In this document: in pieces, positions 61,678 to 64,000 of the stretch | Layout: every line of letters starts with the position of its first letter | Position numbering within the stretch: position 1 is the first letter of the stretch | From: Candidatus Zixiibacteriota bacterium | GTDB taxonomy: Bacteria; Zixibacteria; MSB-5A5; GN15; PGXB01 | NCBI GenBank assembly: GCA_900498245.1 | Contig: LS998015.1 | Coordinates: 1,111,543-1,175,542 of the forward strand | Length of the DNA: 64,000 nt | Reading direction: 5' to 3' | Translations under genes and position numbers: made by a program | Notes under the pieces: generated by a model | Seen by the model: only the letters and a program-made list of their open reading frames with translations | Database searches by the model: none | Told to the model about the DNA's origin: nothing

Positions 61678-63799
61678 GCGGATTCTTGTAATCGACGATG
61701 AGTCGCGGATGTGCCATTCGCTGGAGCAATTACTTTCCTCCGGCGGATATGAGGTGACCACGACCCAATCCGGCCGTGACGGAATCAAAAAAATCCAGAG
61801 TGAACGCTTCGATTTAATTCTGACCGACATCAAAATGCCGGAAGTGAGCGGCATGGATATTTTGCGGACGGCGCGCGAGGTCGACCCGGAATTGATAATT
61901 ATTCTAATGACCGGTTATGCGTCGCTGGAAACGGCTCTTGAGGCCATTAAAAACGGGGCCTTTGAATATCTCCTCAAGCCGGTGGAGTTCACTCAACTGG
62001 AAATTTCGGTCAGACGCGGCCTGGAAAAACGGGCCGCGAGCCTTTATAATAAGCGGCTTCTTGAAGATCTCAAAGAAGCCAATCATAATCTCAACAACCG
62101 CCTTCTTGAAATTAATGCGTTGTATGAAGCCGGAAAGTCGCTGGGCTCCGCTCTTAATCATAAGGACCTGTTGCACAAAATAGTGACCCTTGCGGCCGGC
62201 GTAACTCAAGCCGAAATCGGCTCGGTAATGCTTATAAACGAATCCGGCGAATATATGACAATTGAAGCGTCAATCGGGCTGGATCGTTCTCTGGCGGAGA
62301 CCGTGCAATTGCCGGTCGGTTCGTCGATAGCGGGATACGTGGCCCAATCGGGCAAACCGCTGATTATCGATGATGTCGAAAAAGATGACCGCTTCCAGCG
62401 GATCAATAAGGAAAGGTACAGTTCGGCCTCCCTTCTGTGCGCCCCTCTGGTGATAACGAACCGGACCCTGGGAGTCATCAATATGGCGAATAAAAAAGAA
62501 GGGGAGAAGTTTAACGAACACGACCTGAAACTTCTGACCACCTTCGCCGCCCAGGCCGCTGTGGCCATAGATGACGCCCGTCAGTTCGAAAACAACCGTC
62601 AGAAACTGCGGGAATTCTCCCTGCTTTTTGAAATATCACAAAAACTTTCGGCGGTCGGATCAGTTTCGGCGATGCGCAAGGTGGTCTTTGAATATCTGCG
62701 GAAATTGATGCCGATCGATTTTGCGCTCTGGTTCGAATGGGAGCCGATCGCCCAGCATCTTCGCCCGGTCGGCGCCGTCGGGACCGACATACCGATGACC
62801 GACAGCGGGACAATCAATCTGGATTTGATTCGACGAGAAGAAATCACGATCGAAGATATCGATTTCGGCGCTATTGATGTCAATAATATTAGCGCCCTCT
62901 CATCATACCTTTCGAAAAAGATTACCGATTGCCCGGCCTACCCCAGGCCGGGACCCAATTTCACGGCCCTTCCGGTTCTTCAGGAAAAGGAACTCAAGCA
63001 TATCTACTGCATCGGTTCCCGTAGTGACAGACACTATAGCGATCAGGAAATATCCCTGGCCCGTTTGGTAATTTCGCACGCCTCCGGACTCTATGAACGG
63101 GAAAAAGCTCTTTTAAATGCCACCCGACTTTTGACGATGGGAAACATGATATCGGAAATCTCCCATGACCTTCGCAAGCCCCTGACCAACCTTAAGGGCT
63201 GGGTCCAGATTCTCTGTGAAAAATGGCCCGAAGTCGGCAAAGACGGCAAATTTTTCGGAATGGCGGAAGAGGAAATTCAACGGCTGAATGAGCTGGTCCG
63301 GGAACTGGTCGATTTCTCCCGACCCCATAAATATGAAACCGAACTGCGGGATTTGAGAAAGGTCATCGGCCGGGCGGCGGAACTACTCGGTCCGGAATTC
63401 AGGAAGAAAAATATTTCATTTTCGGAAGAGTATTCTGACTGCAATTGGGAAATCCCGATAAATAAGAATCAGGTTTTGGAAGTCTTTCTGAATCTATTTA
63501 TAAATGCCGTCGATGCCATCGATGACGGTAAACCGGGGACAATTCATGTTCACGGGGAAATAGGGCGCCCCGATTTCAAGAAGGCCGACTATCTAGCGGT
63601 GACCGTCACCGATAACGGCCACGGAATCAAAAAGGAGAATCTTCCCAGAATATTCGATCGCTACTATACCACGAAGGATACGGGAACGGGGCTGGGTCTT
63701 TCGGTTGTCGAAAGAATCATAGCGGCCCACGGGGGCACCCTGAAAGTCGAGTCGGACTATGGGCGGGGTACCGATTTCACCCTCTACTTTCCCATCTGA
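61661..63799 (+). CDS. Hybrid receiver-GAF-GAF-histidine kinase
   Basis: A 712-residue protein with an N-terminal receiver (about 1-120; ILVIDDESRM, phospho-acceptor Asp56 in LTDIKMPE, LLKPVEF), a coiled coil, a first GAF domain (~155-310; AEIGSVMLIN, APLVITNRTLGVINMA), a second diverged GAF-like domain (~320-480), HisKA with EISHDLRKPLTNLKGW (His502) and an ATPase domain (NLFINAVDAIDDG, VTDNGHGIKKENL, TGTGLGLSVVERII). A receiver placed before a kinase in one chain suggests it takes phosphate from the upstream kinase. ATG 61661 preceded by AGAAGCGG. Confidence 0.88.
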   Translation: MIGESKRILVIDDESRMCHSLEQLLSSGGYEVTTTQSGRDGIKKIQSERFDLILTDIKMPEVSGMDILRTAREVDPELIIILMTGYASLETALEAIKNGAFEYLLKPVEFTQLEISVRRGLEKRAASLYNKRLLEDLKEANHNLNNRLLEINALYEAGKSLGSALNHKDLLHKIVTLAAGVTQAEIGSVMLINESGEYMTIEASIGLDRSLAETVQLPVGSSIAGYVAQSGKPLIIDDVEKDDRFQRINKERYSSASLLCAPLVITNRTLGVINMANKKEGEKFNEHDLKLLTTFAAQAAVAIDDARQFENNRQKLREFSLLFEISQKLSAVGSVSAMRKVVFEYLRKLMPIDFALWFEWEPIAQHLRPVGAVGTDIPMTDSGTINLDLIRREEITIEDIDFGAIDVNNISALSSYLSKKITDCPAYPRPGPNFTALPVLQEKELKHIYCIGSRSDRHYSDQEISLARLVISHASGLYEREKALLNATRLLTMGNMISEISHDLRKPLTNLKGWVQILCEKWPEVGKDGKFFGMAEEEIQRLNELVRELVDFSRPHKYETELRDLRKVIGRAAELLGPEFRKKNISFSEEYSDCNWEIPINKNQVLEVFLNLFINAVDAIDDGKPGTIHVHGEIGRPDFKKADYLAVTVTDNGHGIKKENLPRIFDRYYTTKDTGTGLGLSVVERIIAAHGGTLKVESDYGRGTDFTLYFPI

Positions 63800-63898
63800 T
63801 TTCTGCAAGAAATTGCAAAAAAAAGCACAAAATCTGCCAAATAGGGTTGATTTTTTAGATGAATTGACGATAAATATGAAAAGTGCAAATAGTTTCGT

Positions 63899-64000
63899 AT
63901 GAAGAAAGATAAAACGAAAGTCCTTATTATCGATGACGATCCCAAGGTTTCCTGGATTTTGAGTGAGGGTCTGGCATCCGATTTTGAATTTGTTTCGGCC
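63899..64000 (+). CDS. Response regulator, partial (window edge)
   Basis: The first 34 codons of a gene that continues beyond the window: MKKDKTKVLIIDDDPKVSWI... This is the start of a receiver domain, with the acidic DDD pocket. It lies 99 bp after the hybrid kinase and could be its output, for example an NtrC-type regulator, but the rest is not visible. Confidence 0.8.
   Translation, partial: MKKDKTKVLIIDDDPKVSWILSEGLASDFEFVSA

Overview
The window looks like chromosomal DNA from a diderm bacterium of the FCB supergroup, most likely candidate division Zixibacteria or a close relative. The evidence is the combination of gingipain-type (C25) and propeller proteins ending in FlgD-like / type IX secretion (T9SS) sorting domains, a PorX-like regulator, an M6 protease with thrombospondin type 3 repeats and a C-terminal dockerin pair, Lnt (outer-membrane lipoproteins), and a meso-DAP-type MurE. 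The phylum is an inference from gene content; no rRNA gene is present to confirm it.

Layout. 1-5290 is an accessory, repeat-laden stretch: hairpin-forming intergenic repeats, a HEPN/AbiU2-like gene, a beta-helix membrane protein, a conserved repeat-associated protein and a ~145-bp tandem repeat. 5290-11690 holds mixed metabolic genes: a methyltransferase, an iron alcohol dehydrogenase, a glycosyltransferase, an archaeal-type GatE and a cytidylate-kinase-like protein. 11690-12740 holds three consecutive genes for lysine-rich proteins: two 23-25 residue peptides and a SWIB-domain protein with the same basic tail, closed by a terminator. 12790-28590 is an envelope/surface region: lipoprotein, YfhO-like membrane protein, glycosyltransferases, purM-gpmI-lnt, a PorZ-like propeller protein, a FemAB-like protein and a C25 protease. 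28930-45190 is a complete division/cell-wall (dcw) cluster, mraZ-rsmH-ftsL-ftsI-murE-murF-mraY-murD-ftsW-murG-murC-ftsQ-ftsA-ftsZ, with a recognisable promoter, MraZ operator and terminator. 45300-51720 holds a short flagellin, the M6 protease and a chemoreceptor. 51890-64000 has rpmB (minus strand) and then a long, tightly packed plus-strand run: serS, a sensor kinase, a PorX-like regulator, tsaE, tsaB, rimI, accD, folC and two further kinase genes; a response regulator runs off the right edge.

How they fit together. The dcw cluster supplies peptidoglycan precursors and the divisome. Lnt and the glycosyltransferases build the envelope. The C25 protease and the propeller protein carry T9SS-type C-terminal domains, and the PorX-like regulator with its adjacent kinase is a plausible controller of that route, so a T9SS-like system probably operates here even though no translocon gene (SprA, PorV, GldK-N) is in the window. 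The strongest candidates for something new are the lysine-rich mini-protein/SWIB cluster, the orphan archaeal-type GatE, the PorX/PorZ/C25 set outside Bacteroidota, and the HEPN plus beta-helix membrane pair lying among repeats.
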